This document shows, piece after piece, positions 8,856-19,283 of a stretch of 64,000 nt of DNA. Position 1 is the first letter of the stretch; each line of letters begins with the position of its first letter. The DNA is from Castellaniella denitrificans (GTDB lineage: Bacteria; Pseudomonadota; Gammaproteobacteria; Burkholderiales; Burkholderiaceae_B). Location: NCBI RefSeq assembly GCF_027214045.1, contig NZ_JAPWHE010000001.1, positions 383,501 through 447,500 of the forward strand, written 5' to 3'. The notes beneath the pieces are model-generated. The model had not been told where the DNA came from and ran no database searches. It was given only the letters and a program-made list of their open reading frames with translations. The position numbers and the translations under genes were made by a program.

Positions 8856-9383
8856 TCATTTGACGGCCTTCAATGTCACCGGGGCCGGCGCTTCCCCCTC
8901 CATCAGGCGTCGCAACTGCTCGCGCGCCCGCGCCAGACGGGACATCACCGTGCCGACGGGAATGCCGAGCATCTCCGCAGTCTCGGCGTAGCTGTATTGT
9001 TCCATTCCGACCAGCAGCAATACCTCGCGCGATTGCGGCGCCAGCAGCGCCAGGGCGCGCTCCAGGTCGAGCCGCAGTCCCAGGCCCGAAGTAGGATCAT
9101 GCCCGGGCTCCCGGGTCTCGTTCCAGTCGATCGTGCGCTGCCGCGCCGCTTGCCGCCATTGGTTGGCGAAGAGGTTGTGCATCAGCGTGAGCAGCCAGCC
9201 GCGCAGCGCCGCCTGGACCTGGTCCGCCGTTGCGGCGGTGGGCGGCCGCCACAGCGCCCATTTCTGGCAGGCCCGCTCGAGCGTGTCCTGCACCAGGTCG
9301 TCCGCGCGGGCGGCGTCGCCCACCAGCGCCCGCGCGTAGCGGCGCAGGCGCGGGATGTGGACGAGGGCGGCGTCGATGTCCAC
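8856..9383 (-). CDS. ECF-type RNA polymerase sigma factor
   Basis: A 175-residue alternative sigma factor with region 2 (ADDLVQDTLERAC) and region 4 with its helix-turn-helix (YSYAETAEMLGIPVGTV), linked without region 3 as in all ECF sigmas. The start is a GTG at 9383, the first start codon after the in-frame stop of the preceding COG4315 gene 12 bases away, and it has no clear ribosome binding site; translation is probably coupled to that gene. The anti-sigma gene follows. Target promoters cannot be read from the window, but autoregulation of this three-gene unit is usual for such systems. Confidence 0.92.
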   Translation of the reverse strand: MDIDAALVHIPRLRRYARALVGDAARADDLVQDTLERACQKWALWRPPTAATADQVQAALRGWLLTLMHNLFANQWRQAARQRTIDWNETREPGHDPTSGLGLRLDLERALALLAPQSREVLLLVGMEQYSYAETAEMLGIPVGTVMSRLARAREQLRRLMEGEAPAPVTLKAVK

Positions 9384-9395
9384 GCGGGACCGTGT

Positions 9396-9785
9396 TCAGG
9401 GCTTGGCCGCGTGCCAGGCATTGTTGAGGAAGCCGTCTCCCGTCTTGTCGCCGGGCTTGGCGTCCTTGACCCAATAGTAGAGCGGACGGCCCTTGTAGGC
9501 CCATTGCTTGCTCCCGTCGTCGCGGGTGATCACGCTCCAGTCGCCGGAGGCGGTGTCCCCGGCGGCCGCCATCAAGGGCGGCCAGTTGGTGGCGCAGCCG
9601 CCGTTGCATACGCTCTTGCCGGAACCCGCGGCGTCTTTGTCGAAGACGTAAAGTGTCATCTGGTTGGGGCCGACCAGGATGCCGTTCATGGGGGTGGCCG
9701 GTGCCTGGGCCCGGGCCTGGGATGTCATGGCGCAGGCGGCCAGCAGCACGGGGCCGAGGATGCGGAGGGAGGCGTAACGGGTCAT
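9396..9785 (-). CDS. secreted COG4315-type protein (YxFxxD repeat)
   Basis: A 129-residue exported protein. The mature part has the repeat signature of COG4315: LYVFDKDAAGSGKSVC, CATNWPP, then WAYKGRPLYYWVKDAKPGD. Two copies of an aromatic-x-aromatic-xx-D pattern and a cysteine pair (SVCNGGC) are seen. The signal peptide (about residues 1-26) could end either in a lipobox-like LAAC or at an ARA-QA type signal-peptidase-I site, so whether it is a lipoprotein is open. The start at 9785 has AAGGAG nine bases upstream; an ATG further up at 9854 has no homology behind it. It is the first gene of the sigma/anti-sigma unit and may be part of its regulon. Confidence 0.82.
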   Translation of the reverse strand: MTRYASLRILGPVLLAACAMTSQARAQAPATPMNGILVGPNQMTLYVFDKDAAGSGKSVCNGGCATNWPPLMAAAGDTASGDWSVITRDDGSKQWAYKGRPLYYWVKDAKPGDKTGDGFLNNAWHAAKP

Positions 9786-9865
9786 GGTGGTTCTCCTTGC
9801 GTGGGATTGACCTGCGGTAAACAGTCCGGCCGCGCGGTTTATTCCATTGAACACCGTATCGCCAT

Positions 9866-9902
9866 GAAAAAACCGCCGGGGCCATGGCTGGTCCGGCGGT
9901 TT
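9866..9902 (-). terminator. intrinsic terminator after glcB
   Basis: Arms 9870-9879 and 9893-9902 (AAACCGCCGG and its exact complement) enclose a 13-base loop. On the minus strand the stem is followed by a run of T (A at 9866-9872 on the plus strand). It lies 31 bases past the glcB stop and fits rho-independent termination of glcB. Confidence 0.85.
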
Positions 9903-9932
9903 CCAGTGACGGGGCGGATGCCCCGGAGCGGT

Positions 9933-12107
9933 TCAGGCCTTCGCGGCCAGTTCCGCCTTTTTCACCTGGCGCCAGTGGTGCAGCAGCGGCTCGGTATAGC
10001 CGTTGGGCTGCTCCAGGCCCTTGAAGATCAGGTCGCTGGCGGCCTTGAAGGCGCAGGACGTATCGAAATGGCCGTGCATCGGTTCGTAGGCGGAGTCGCC
10101 GGCGTTCTGCTTGTCCACCACGGCGGCCATGCGGCGCAGGGTTTCCTCGACCTGGTCGCGGGTGACGATGCCGTGCAGCAGCCAGTTGGCGATGTGCTGG
10201 CTGGAGATCCGCAGCGTGGCCCGGTCTTCCATCAGGCCCACGTCATGGATGTCGGGAACCTTCGAGCAGCCCACGCCCTGGTCGATCCATCGCACCACAT
10301 AGCCCAGGATGCCCTGGCAGTTGTTGTCCAGCTCCTGCTGGATCTGCTTGGGCGTCCAGGTGGGCGCGGCGGTGACCGGCACGGTCAGGATGCGGTCGGT
10401 GTAGTCCTCGTGGTGGTTTTCCAGGGACTTCTGCACCTCGACCACGTCGACCTGGTGGTAGTGCAGGGCGTGCAGGGTGGCGGCGGTGGGCGAGGGGACC
10501 CAGGCGGTGTTGCCGCCGGCCTTGAGCTGGGCGACCTTCTGTTCCAGCATCGCCGCCATCAGGTCGGGCATGGCCCACATGCCCTTGCCGATCTGCGCGT
10601 GGCCGCGCAGGCCGCATTCCAGGCCGCTTTGCACGTTGTTCGGCTCGTAGGCCTGGATCCAGGTCTGGGACTTCATGTCGTGCTTGCGCACCATGACGCC
10701 GGCGCGCATGGAGGTGTGCAGCTCGTCGCCCGTGCGGTCCAGGAAGCCGGTGTTGATGAACGCCACGCGTGCCTTGGCGGCGGCGATGCAGGCCTTGAGG
10801 TTGACGCTGGTGCGGCGTTCCTCGTCCATGATGCCCATCTTGATCGTGTTGGGCGCCAGGCCCAGCAATTGCTCGACCCGGCCGAAGAGTTCGCTGGCGA
10901 AGGCGACCTCGTCCGGGCCGTGCATCTTGGGCTTGACGATGTAGATCGAGCCGGTGCGGGAGTTCTGGCGCGCCTTCAGGTCGTGGATGGCGATCAGCGA
11001 GGTGCAGGCGGCGTCCAGGATGCCCTCGGGGACTTCGTTGCCGTCGCGGTCCAGGATGGCCGGGTTGGTCATCAGGTGGCCGACGTTGCGCACGAACATC
11101 AGGGAACGGCCGTGCAGGCGGGCGGCGGAGCCGTCGCGCGCGGTGTATTCGCGGTCCGGGTTCAGGCGGCGGGTGATGGTCTTGCCGCCCTTGACCAGGT
11201 CTTCGGCCAGATCGCCCTTCATCAGGCCCAGCCAGTTGCGGTAGGCGACGACCTTGTCGTCCGCGTCCACGGCGGCGACGGAGTCCTCGCAGTCCATGAT
11301 GGTGGTCAGCGCCGCCTCGACGACCACGTCCTTGATGTGGGCGGCGTCGGTCTTGCCGATGGGGTGACCGGCGTCGAACTGGATTTCGATATGCAGGCCG
11401 TGATGGCGCAGGACCAGGGCCTGCGGGGCGGCGGCGTCGCCGCGGTGGCCCAGGAAGGCGCCGGCGTCGGCCAGGCCGGTGACCGAGCCGTCCTTCAGCG
11501 TGACGCGCAGGTCGCCCTGGACGACGGCATAGGCCGTGGCGTCGCTGTGCGAGCCGCCCGCCAGGGGGAAGCTTTCGTCCAGGAAGCGGCGGGCGAAGGC
11601 GATGACGCGCGCGCCGCGCACCGGGTTGTAGCCCCCGGCGCGCTCGGCGCCGTCGGTCTCGGGGATCGCGTCGGTGCCGTACAGGGCGTCGTACAGGCTG
11701 CCCCAGCGGGCGTTGGCGGCGTTCAGGGCGTAGCGGGCGTTCATCACCGGCACGACCAGTTGCGGGCCGGCCTGGGCGGTGATCTCGACGTCGACGTCCG
11801 CCGTGGTGACGGCGACCTGGGCGGGCGCGTCCTTCAGGTAGCCGATGTCTTTCAGGAAGGCGCGGTAGGCGGCCGGGTCGGCGATGGGGCCGGGATGGGC
11901 GGCGTACCAGTCGTCCAGGGCGGCCTGGAGGCGATCGCGTTCGGCCAGCAGGGCGCGATTGCGGGGGGCGAGGTCATGAATGATCGCCGACAGGCCTTCC
12001 CAGAAGGCGGCCGGCTGTACACCCGTGCCCGGCAGGGCCTCCTGTTCGAGGAAGCGGTGCAGCGGCGCGGCGATCTGGAGTCCATGGCTGGAAATGCGAT
12101 CGGTCAT
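9933..12107 (-). CDS. glcB: malate synthase G
   Basis: Condenses glyoxylate with acetyl-CoA to malate, in the cytoplasm. The 724-residue length and the sequence match the large, monomeric G isoform. Recognisable blocks are [18 protein letters not shown], the glyoxylate/magnesium region [29 protein letters not shown], and the C-terminal cap. It stands alone: a strong promoter precedes it and a terminator follows. Its neighbours on the other side of pyruvate kinase turn glyoxylate into glycerate, so this enzyme is the second outlet for the glyoxylate made by purine degradation or glycolate oxidation. The glycolate oxidase genes glcDEF that often accompany glcB are not in the window. Confidence 0.96.
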   Translation of the reverse strand: MTDRISSHGLQIAAPLHRFLEQEALPGTGVQPAAFWEGLSAIIHDLAPRNRALLAERDRLQAALDDWYAAHPGPIADPAAYRAFLKDIGYLKDAPAQVAVTTADVDVEITAQAGPQLVVPVMNARYALNAANARWGSLYDALYGTDAIPETDGAERAGGYNPVRGARVIAFARRFLDESFPLAGGSHSDATAYAVVQGDLRVTLKDGSVTGLADAGAFLGHRGDAAAPQALVLRHHGLHIEIQFDAGHPIGKTDAAHIKDVVVEAALTTIMDCEDSVAAVDADDKVVAYRNWLGLMKGDLAEDLVKGGKTITRRLNPDREYTARDGSAARLHGRSLMFVRNVGHLMTNPAILDRDGNEVPEGILDAACTSLIAIHDLKARQNSRTGSIYIVKPKMHGPDEVAFASELFGRVEQLLGLAPNTIKMGIMDEERRTSVNLKACIAAAKARVAFINTGFLDRTGDELHTSMRAGVMVRKHDMKSQTWIQAYEPNNVQSGLECGLRGHAQIGKGMWAMPDLMAAMLEQKVAQLKAGGNTAWVPSPTAATLHALHYHQVDVVEVQKSLENHHEDYTDRILTVPVTAAPTWTPKQIQQELDNNCQGILGYVVRWIDQGVGCSKVPDIHDVGLMEDRATLRISSQHIANWLLHGIVTRDQVEETLRRMAAVVDKQNAGDSAYEPMHGHFDTSCAFKAASDLIFKGLEQPNGYTEPLLHHWRQVKKAELAAKA

Positions 12108-12141
12108 GATGGTCCTTGGGTGATCGTGAAGTCAATCCTGG

Positions 12142-12169
12142 ATTATAGGCAGTCTTCTATAAGAGTTAA
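12142..12169 (-). promoter_or_regulatory. sigma-70 promoter for glcB
   Basis: Reading the minus strand, a -35 TTAACT (12164-12169) and a perfect -10 TATAAT (12142-12147) are separated by 16 bases, 35 bases before the glcB start codon. This is one of the best promoter matches in the window and sits in an AT-rich patch. No operator palindrome was recognised around it. Confidence 0.65.
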
Positions 12170-12222
12170 AGGGTCCCCGCGCATCCCCGGCATTCTGGTG
12201 TCCCTACGCAAGTGCTTGTCGG

Positions 12223-12256
12223 AAAAAAGAAAAAGCCCGCTTCCGGAGAAGCGGGC
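12223..12256 (-). terminator. intrinsic terminator after pyk
   Basis: Perfect 9-bp arms at 12235-12243 and 12248-12256 (GCCCGCTTC and its complement) enclose a CGGA tetraloop. On the minus strand the stem is followed by a T-rich run (12223-12234 on the plus strand is nearly all A). It ends the gcl-to-pyk operon and separates it from glcB. Confidence 0.9.
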
Positions 12257-12289
12257 GGGCTATATGCCGGGTCGGATAGTGCTTATTTT

Positions 12290-13705
12290 TCAGACCTGGG
12301 CGATGTGCAGCAGGTTGGTGCTGCCGCTGTGGCCGAACGGCAGGCCGGCGATCACGATCAGCGTGTCGCCCGGCTCGGCCAGCCCGGCCTGGCGGGCGGC
12401 GGCCGTGGCGCGGTCGATCATTTCGGTCGATTCCTGCAGTTGCTCGGGGAAGTGGACCGGGCGCACGCCCCAGGCCAGGGCCAGGCGGCGGGCGGTTTCC
12501 TGCTGCGGGGTCAGGGCCAGGATCGGTGTGGAGGGGCGTTCGCGGCTGGCGCGCAGGGCGCTGAAGCCCGAGGCCGTGTAGGCCACGGTCGCGGCCGGCT
12601 CCAGCAGGCCCGCGACGCGGCGCAGGGCGCAGCAGATGGCGTCGGGGATGTTGGCCTCGGCCGGGCTGTGGGTGGCGTCGAGGTTGGCGCGCCAGGACGG
12701 GTCGGCCTCCACTTCGCGGATGATGTGCTCCATGATGGTGACCGCCTCGACCGGGTACTGGCCGGAGGCCGATTCGGCCGACAGCATGACGGCGTCGGCG
12801 CCGCTGTAGACGGCGGTGGCGACATCGGAGGCCTCCGCGCGGGTGGGCACGGGCGAGATGATCATGGATTCCAGCATCTGCGTGGCGACGACCACCGGCT
12901 TGCCGGCGGCGCGCGCCCGGCGCACGATGCGCTGCTGCAGCACCGGCACGCGTTGCGGCGGCAGTTCCACGCCCAGGTCGCCGCGCGCCACCATGATGCC
13001 GTCGGCCTGTGCCACGATGGCGTCCAGGTGCTCGATGGCGGCGGGTTTTTCCAGTTTTGCCATGATCCAGGCGCGGTCGCCGATCAGGCCGCGCGCCTCG
13101 ACGATGTCATCCGGACGCTGCACGAAGGACAGCGCGACCCAGTCCACGCCCAGCGACAGGCCGAATGCCAGGTCGGCGCGGTCCTTGGGCGTCAGCGGGG
13201 AAATGGGCAGGATGACGCCGGGCACGTTGACGCCCTTGCGGTCCGACAGCGGCCCGCCCACCATGACGGTGGTCTCGGCGAAGTCCGGGCCGTGGCGGTC
13301 CACGCGCAGGCGCAGTTTGCCGTCGTCGAGCAGCAGGTCCGTGCCGTCTTCCAGGGCGGCGAAGATCTCCGGGTGCGGCAGGTTGGCGCGCGTGGCGTCG
13401 CCCTCGGCGGGGTCCAGGTCCAGGCGGAAGGCCTGGCCCGCCGTCAGGACGGTCTTGCCCCCGGCGATCCGGCCCACGCGCAGCTTCGGTCCCTGCAGGT
13501 CCATCAGGATGCCGATGGGGCGGCCCAGTTCCCGCTCGATCTGGCGGATGGCGCGGTGGCGTCCGGCGTGATCCTCGTGAGAACCGTGGCTGAAGTTCAG
13601 GCGGAACACATTGGCGCCGGCCTGGGCCAGGGCGCGGATCTGTTCGAGTGTGGAGCTGGCCGGCCCCAGGGTGGCCAGGATGCGTGCGCGACGGTCGGTT
13701 TTCAT
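12290..13705 (-). CDS. pyk: pyruvate kinase
   Basis: Transfers phosphate from phosphoenolpyruvate to ADP, giving pyruvate and ATP. The 471-residue protein is full length. The substrate region FRLNFSHGSHEDH, the DLQGPKLRVG strand, the catalytic segment MAKLEKPAAIEHLD, VARGDLGVE and TQMLESMI are all present. The start overlaps the stop of the heme-binding (GlcG-like) gene as ATGA (13702-13705), so it is the last cistron of the glyoxylate operon. That placement makes metabolic sense: the glycerate kinase upstream makes 2-phosphoglycerate, enolase (elsewhere) makes phosphoenolpyruvate, and this enzyme finishes the route. It may be one of several isozymes in the genome. Confidence 0.95.
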   Translation of the reverse strand: MKTDRRARILATLGPASSTLEQIRALAQAGANVFRLNFSHGSHEDHAGRHRAIRQIERELGRPIGILMDLQGPKLRVGRIAGGKTVLTAGQAFRLDLDPAEGDATRANLPHPEIFAALEDGTDLLLDDGKLRLRVDRHGPDFAETTVMVGGPLSDRKGVNVPGVILPISPLTPKDRADLAFGLSLGVDWVALSFVQRPDDIVEARGLIGDRAWIMAKLEKPAAIEHLDAIVAQADGIMVARGDLGVELPPQRVPVLQQRIVRRARAAGKPVVVATQMLESMIISPVPTRAEASDVATAVYSGADAVMLSAESASGQYPVEAVTIMEHIIREVEADPSWRANLDATHSPAEANIPDAICCALRRVAGLLEPAATVAYTASGFSALRASRERPSTPILALTPQQETARRLALAWGVRPVHFPEQLQESTEMIDRATAAARQAGLAEPGDTLIVIAGLPFGHSGSTNLLHIAQV

Positions 13706-14133
13706 GATTGGGCTCCCGCGTAGAGGTGGTCGGCGCCGTCCAGGGCCGTGACGCCGGCGCGGGCCACCTGGGCATCCTGCCCGGCCTGCACGCCGGACAC
13801 GCCGACCGCGCCGATGACGGCGCCATCGAAGTAGATGGGTTCGCCGCCTTCCAGTGGCACGACCGGCATGGACAGGGCGGCGATGCGGCCCTGGTTCACC
13901 ATGTCTTCGTAGACTTTGCTGGGCTTGCCGCTGAGGACGCAGGCGCGGGCCTTTTCCGGCGCGATCTGGGCGCTCATGAGCGGGGCGCCGTCCATGCGTT
14001 GCAGCCACAGGGCGTGGCCGCCGACGTCGCAGATGGCGATGCTGACGTTCCAGCCGCTGCGGCGGGCCTCGGCCTCGGCGGCGGCCGCCATGCGGCGCGC
14101 GTCTTCCAGCGTCAGGACTCGGATGGTCTTCAT
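13702..14133 (-). CDS. GlcG/HbpS family heme-binding-type protein
   Basis: A 143-residue single-domain protein of the GlcG/HbpS family: it opens with TLEDARRMAAAAEAEA and has the AICDVGGHALWLQRMDGAP and GAVIGAVGVSG segments. HbpS members bind heme, and GlcG is encoded with glycolate oxidase; the role in glyoxylate metabolism is not established, though it recurs in such clusters. No signal peptide is visible, so the protein is expected in the cytoplasm. Its stop overlaps the pyk start by four bases and it starts 32 bases after the glycerate kinase gene, so it belongs to the same operon. Confidence 0.85.
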   Translation of the reverse strand: MKTIRVLTLEDARRMAAAAEAEARRSGWNVSIAICDVGGHALWLQRMDGAPLMSAQIAPEKARACVLSGKPSKVYEDMVNQGRIAALSMPVVPLEGGEPIYFDGAVIGAVGVSGVQAGQDAQVARAGVTALDGADHLYAGAQS

Positions 14134-14165
14134 GGTGATGTGTCTCCTGGGGGGCGCCGCCGGGT

Positions 14166-15428
14166 TCAGAGGACCAGGATGGCGCGAAAATCGTTGACGT
14201 TGGTCAGGGTGGGCCCGGTGATCAGGGAATCGCCCAGGCGCTCGAAAAAACCGTGGCCGTCGTTGTCGTCCAGATGCGCGCGGGGCGGCATGCCGGCCGC
14301 CCAGGCGCGCGCCAGGGTGTCGGGGCCGATCAGGGCGCCGGCGATCTCTTCCTGGCCGTCCACGCCGTCGGTGTCGCCGGCCAGGGCATGGACGTCCTGT
14401 GCGCCGTCCAGGGTGATGGCCAGGGACAGCAGGCATTCGACGTTGCGCCCGCCGCGGCCCTGACCGCGCACGGTGACGGTGGTCTCGCCGCCGGACAGCA
14501 GCACGCAGGGGGCGGGCGCCGGCTGGCCGTGCGCGCGCACCTGCAGGGCGATGCCGCCCAGGACCTTGCCGACGTCGCGGGCTTCGCCTTCGATGCGGTC
14601 GCCCAGCAGCAGCGGCGCGACGCCGGCCTCGCGGGCCACCGAGGCGGCGGCTTCCAGGGCCATCTGGGGGGTGGCGATCAGGTGGGTCTCGACCCGGGTC
14701 AGGCGGGGGTCGCCGGGCTTGAGGGTTTCGCCTTCGCCCGATTCCAGCAGCCGGCGGGCGCCCGCCGGCAGGTCGATGCCGTAGCGGCGCACGATGTCCA
14801 GCGCGTCGGCGCAGGTGCTCGGGTCGGCCACGGTGGGGCCGGAGGCGATGTCGCAGGGCTGGTCGCCCGGCACGTCGGAGATCAGCAGGTTGACCACGCG
14901 CGCGGGCGCGCAGGCCGCCGCGAGCCGCCCGCCCTTGATGCCCGACAGGTGACGGCGCACGCAATTCATTTCGGAGATCGTCGCGCCGGATTTCAGCAAG
15001 GCGCGGTTGATGGCCTGCTTGTCGGCCAGCGTGACGCCGGCGCCGGGGACGGGCAACAGGGAGGAGCCGCCGCCCGAGATCAGGCAGATCACCAGATCGT
15101 CGGCCGTCAGGCCGGAGACTTGTTCGAACAGTCGCCGGGCGGCGGTTTCGCCGGCCTCGTCGGGCACGGGATGGGCGGCCTCGACGATCTCGATGCGCTC
15201 GCAGGGCACGGCATAGCCGTAGCGCGTGACCACCAGCCCTTCGATGGGGCCGGGCCAGTGCCGCTCGAAGGCCTGCGCCATGGCGGCCGAGGCTTTGCCG
15301 GCGCCGATGACGATCGTGCGCCCCTTGGGCCGTTGCGGGAGGAAGGCGGGGATGCAGTGTTCGGGCTGGGCGGCGCGCACGGCCGCCTGGAACATACGGG
15401 TGAGAAGCTCGCGGGGCGAGAGGTTCAT
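14166..15428 (-). CDS. ttuD: glycerate 2-kinase, MOFRL family (often called hydroxypyruvate reductase TtuD)
   Basis: A 420-residue protein of the DUF4147/MOFRL type II glycerate kinase family, which phosphorylates D-glycerate at carbon 2. Evidence includes the nucleotide-binding segment VIGAGKASAAMAQA, the CLISGGGSSLLPVP loop, the LSGGETTVTVRGQGRGGRN motif and the C-terminal GDTDGVDG block. Many databases name this family hydroxypyruvate reductase, a label I think is historical; the position between glxR and pyk favours the kinase. The start at 15428 follows a GGGATGG-like site weakly; the frame upstream lacks homology. It follows glxR in the operon after a 143-base gap, the widest spacing within it. 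Confidence 0.87.
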   Translation of the reverse strand: MNLSPRELLTRMFQAAVRAAQPEHCIPAFLPQRPKGRTIVIGAGKASAAMAQAFERHWPGPIEGLVVTRYGYAVPCERIEIVEAAHPVPDEAGETAARRLFEQVSGLTADDLVICLISGGGSSLLPVPGAGVTLADKQAINRALLKSGATISEMNCVRRHLSGIKGGRLAAACAPARVVNLLISDVPGDQPCDIASGPTVADPSTCADALDIVRRYGIDLPAGARRLLESGEGETLKPGDPRLTRVETHLIATPQMALEAAASVAREAGVAPLLLGDRIEGEARDVGKVLGGIALQVRAHGQPAPAPCVLLSGGETTVTVRGQGRGGRNVECLLSLAITLDGAQDVHALAGDTDGVDGQEEIAGALIGPDTLARAWAAGMPPRAHLDDNDGHGFFERLGDSLITGPTLTNVNDFRAILVL

Positions 15429-15571
15429 GATGCGTCCATCCCGAAGGTGAGGGGCGGTGATCCGGCGGCCGCGCGCTGCGGCGAGCCGCGTCGCAAGCCG
15501 CGATGGCCGGGCGGCCGCCGTGGTTTGCGCCCTGTCCGGCGGTTTCACCGGACAGGGGGCGGTACTACAGA

Positions 15572-16456
15572 TTACTGGCCGATTTCATGGTTGGCCAGGA
15601 TCTCCAGCGCGCGCACCATGCCGGAGTGGTCCCAGCCGGCGCCACCGTGGGCCACGCAGGCGTTGAACAGTTCCTGGGCCACGGCCGTGCTGGGCAGGGA
15701 CATTCCCAGTTGGCGGGCGGTGGTCAGGGCCAGGTTCAGGTCCTTCTGGTGCAGGTTGATGCGGAAGCCCGGATCGAAAGTGCGCTTGACCATGCGTTCA
15801 CCGTGCACCTCCAGGATGCGCGAACTGGCGAAGCCGCCCATCAGCGCCTGGCGGACCTTGGCCGGATCGGCGCCGGCCTTGGAGGCCAGCACCAGGGCCT
15901 CGCCCACGGCCTCGATGGTCAGCGCGACGATGATCTGGTTGGCGACCTTGGTGGTCTGGCCGTCGCCGTTGCCGCCGACCAGCGTGATGTTCTTGCCCAT
16001 CAGTTCGAAGATCGGCTTGCACTGGTCGAACGCGGCCTGGCTGCCGCCGATCATGATGGTCAGGCTGGCGGCCTTGGCGCCGACTTCGCCGCCGGACACC
16101 GGGGCGTCCAGGTATTCGCAGCCCAGCGCATTGATTTTCCGGGCGAATTCCTTGGTGGCGACGGGCGAGATCGAGCTCATGTCGATGACGATCTTGCCCT
16201 TGGTCAGGCCGGCGGCCACGCCGTTCTCGCCGAACAGCACGGCTTCGACGTCGGGGGTGTCGGGCACCATGACGATGACGATGTCGGAGGCCTTGGCGAC
16301 CTCGGTGGCGTTGGCGAGTGCCTTGGCGCCCGCGTCCAGCAGGTTCTGCGGGGTCTTGCCGTGGGTGAAGGTGGACAGCGAATGGCCGCCCTGGATGAGG
16401 TTGGCGGCCATGGGGGTGCCCATGATGCCCAGTCCGATGAAACCGATGTTGGCCAT
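15572..16456 (-). CDS. glxR: 2-hydroxy-3-oxopropionate (tartronate semialdehyde) reductase
   Basis: Reduces tartronate semialdehyde to D-glycerate with NAD(P)H. The 294-residue protein shows the beta-hydroxyacid dehydrogenase signature: the Rossmann opening IGFIGLGIMGTPMAANL, the substrate segment DAPVSGGEVGAKAASL, and the catalytic lysine in GQTTKVANQI. The C-terminal LHQKDLNLAL segment is also typical. AAGGAG lies upstream of the ATG at 16456. It takes the product of the gcl enzyme, two genes upstream in the same operon, with hyi between them. Confidence 0.94.
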   Translation of the reverse strand: MANIGFIGLGIMGTPMAANLIQGGHSLSTFTHGKTPQNLLDAGAKALANATEVAKASDIVIVMVPDTPDVEAVLFGENGVAAGLTKGKIVIDMSSISPVATKEFARKINALGCEYLDAPVSGGEVGAKAASLTIMIGGSQAAFDQCKPIFELMGKNITLVGGNGDGQTTKVANQIIVALTIEAVGEALVLASKAGADPAKVRQALMGGFASSRILEVHGERMVKRTFDPGFRINLHQKDLNLALTTARQLGMSLPSTAVAQELFNACVAHGGAGWDHSGMVRALEILANHEIGQ

Positions 16457-16490
16457 GAGAGTGCTCCTTTGTTGATGTCCGTGGTGTGGG

Positions 16491-17267
16491 TCAGGCCAGC
16501 GCCTGGATCCAGCCCAGGCCGTCCTCGGTGCGGGCGGCCGGTTTGTATTCGCAACCGATCCAGCCGTCGTAGCCGACGGCGTCGATGTGCCGGAACAGCC
16601 AGCGGTAGTTGATCTCGCCGGTGCCCGGCTCGTTGCGTCCGGGGTTGTCGGCGAGCTGGATGTGGCCGATGGAAGCCAGGTGCTTGCTGATCGTGTTGCC
16701 CAGTTCCCCTTCCATGCGCTGCGCATGGTAGATGTCGTACTGCACGCGCAGGTTGTCGGAGCCGACCTCGGCGATGATCGCCAGCGCCTGGTCGGTGCGC
16801 GACAGGAAGAAGCCCGGGATGTCGAAGGTGTTGATGGGCTCGATCACCAGGCGGATGCCGGCCCGCTTCAGCTCGGCCGCCGCGTAGCGCAGGTTGTCCA
16901 CAAAGGTCTTGTGCGCCGCGGCGGGCGTCACGCCCGCGGGGATCTTGCCGGCCAGGCAGTTGACCTGGGGGCAGCCCAGGGCCTGGGCGTACTCGATGGC
17001 GCGGGCGACGCCTTGCTTGAATTCCTCGACGCGGTCGGGATGGCAGGCGATGCCGCGCTCGCCGGCTTCCCAGTCGCCGGCGGGCAGGTTGTGCAGCACC
17101 TGGACCAGGCCGTTGTCCTTCAGGCGCTTGGCCAGTTCCTGCTTGTCGTAGGCGTACGGGAACAGGTATTCGACCCCCTTGAAGCCGGCGTTTGCGGCGG
17201 CCTGGAAGCGGTCCAGGAAGTCGATTTCGGTGAACAGCATCGACAGATTGGCGGCGAATTTGGGCAT
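16491..17267 (-). CDS. hyi: hydroxypyruvate isomerase
   Basis: Interconverts hydroxypyruvate and tartronate semialdehyde. The 258-residue TIM-barrel protein belongs to the AP-endonuclease-2-like sugar isomerase family; matching segments are KFAANLSMLFTEIDFLDRF, GVEYLFPY, the metal-ligand region VIEPINTFDIPGFFLS, and HIQLADNPGRNEPGTGEINY. It sits 13 bases after gcl and 34 before glxR. By family knowledge it is often dispensable for glyoxylate use, since the carboligase already makes tartronate semialdehyde, but it is conserved in these clusters. Confidence 0.94.
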   Translation of the reverse strand: MPKFAANLSMLFTEIDFLDRFQAAANAGFKGVEYLFPYAYDKQELAKRLKDNGLVQVLHNLPAGDWEAGERGIACHPDRVEEFKQGVARAIEYAQALGCPQVNCLAGKIPAGVTPAAAHKTFVDNLRYAAAELKRAGIRLVIEPINTFDIPGFFLSRTDQALAIIAEVGSDNLRVQYDIYHAQRMEGELGNTISKHLASIGHIQLADNPGRNEPGTGEINYRWLFRHIDAVGYDGWIGCEYKPAARTEDGLGWIQALA

Positions 17268-17280
17268 GGCGTGTGTCTCC

Positions 17281-19062
<1,782 letters not shown>

Positions 19063-19158
19063 GATTTCTCCTGGATCGGTCGGATGGACATTCGGTGACG
19101 GGACCAGAATAAAGAAATCGCCTGGGCGCAGGAATCCCAGCCAGCCTCGCTTCTGTCG

Positions 19159-19171
19159 ATACTATTTGTAT
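19159..19171. promoter_or_regulatory. candidate LysR operator between gcl and lysR
   Basis: The inverted repeat ATAC-N5-GTAT (19159-19162 and 19168-19171) lies in an AT-rich patch of the 221-base divergent gap, about 100 bases from the gcl start. Its size and position fit a LysR-type binding site, but the outer bases are A and T rather than the strict T-N11-A. Confidence 0.35.
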
Positions 19172-19283
19172 GTAATGAACGAGGCCTGGGGTAGAATTTC
19201 CATGGCCCGGGACACGCTGGTTTCGTTCTCATTCTGCTGTTTTTCCGTGTTCCGGCGGCTTGTCCAGCCTGCGGGGGGCATTC

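Noticed and set aside
9705-9785. Firm lipoprotein assignment for the COG4315 protein
   Set aside because: Both a lipobox-like LAAC and a signal-peptidase-I site are present; sequence alone does not decide.
8562-12581. A 1339-codon open frame on the plus strand opposite the anti-sigma, sigma, glcB and pyk genes
   Set aside because: It is antisense to well-recognised genes, has repetitive Gly/Val/Gln-rich translation and no homology. Long antisense frames are expected in DNA of this GC content.
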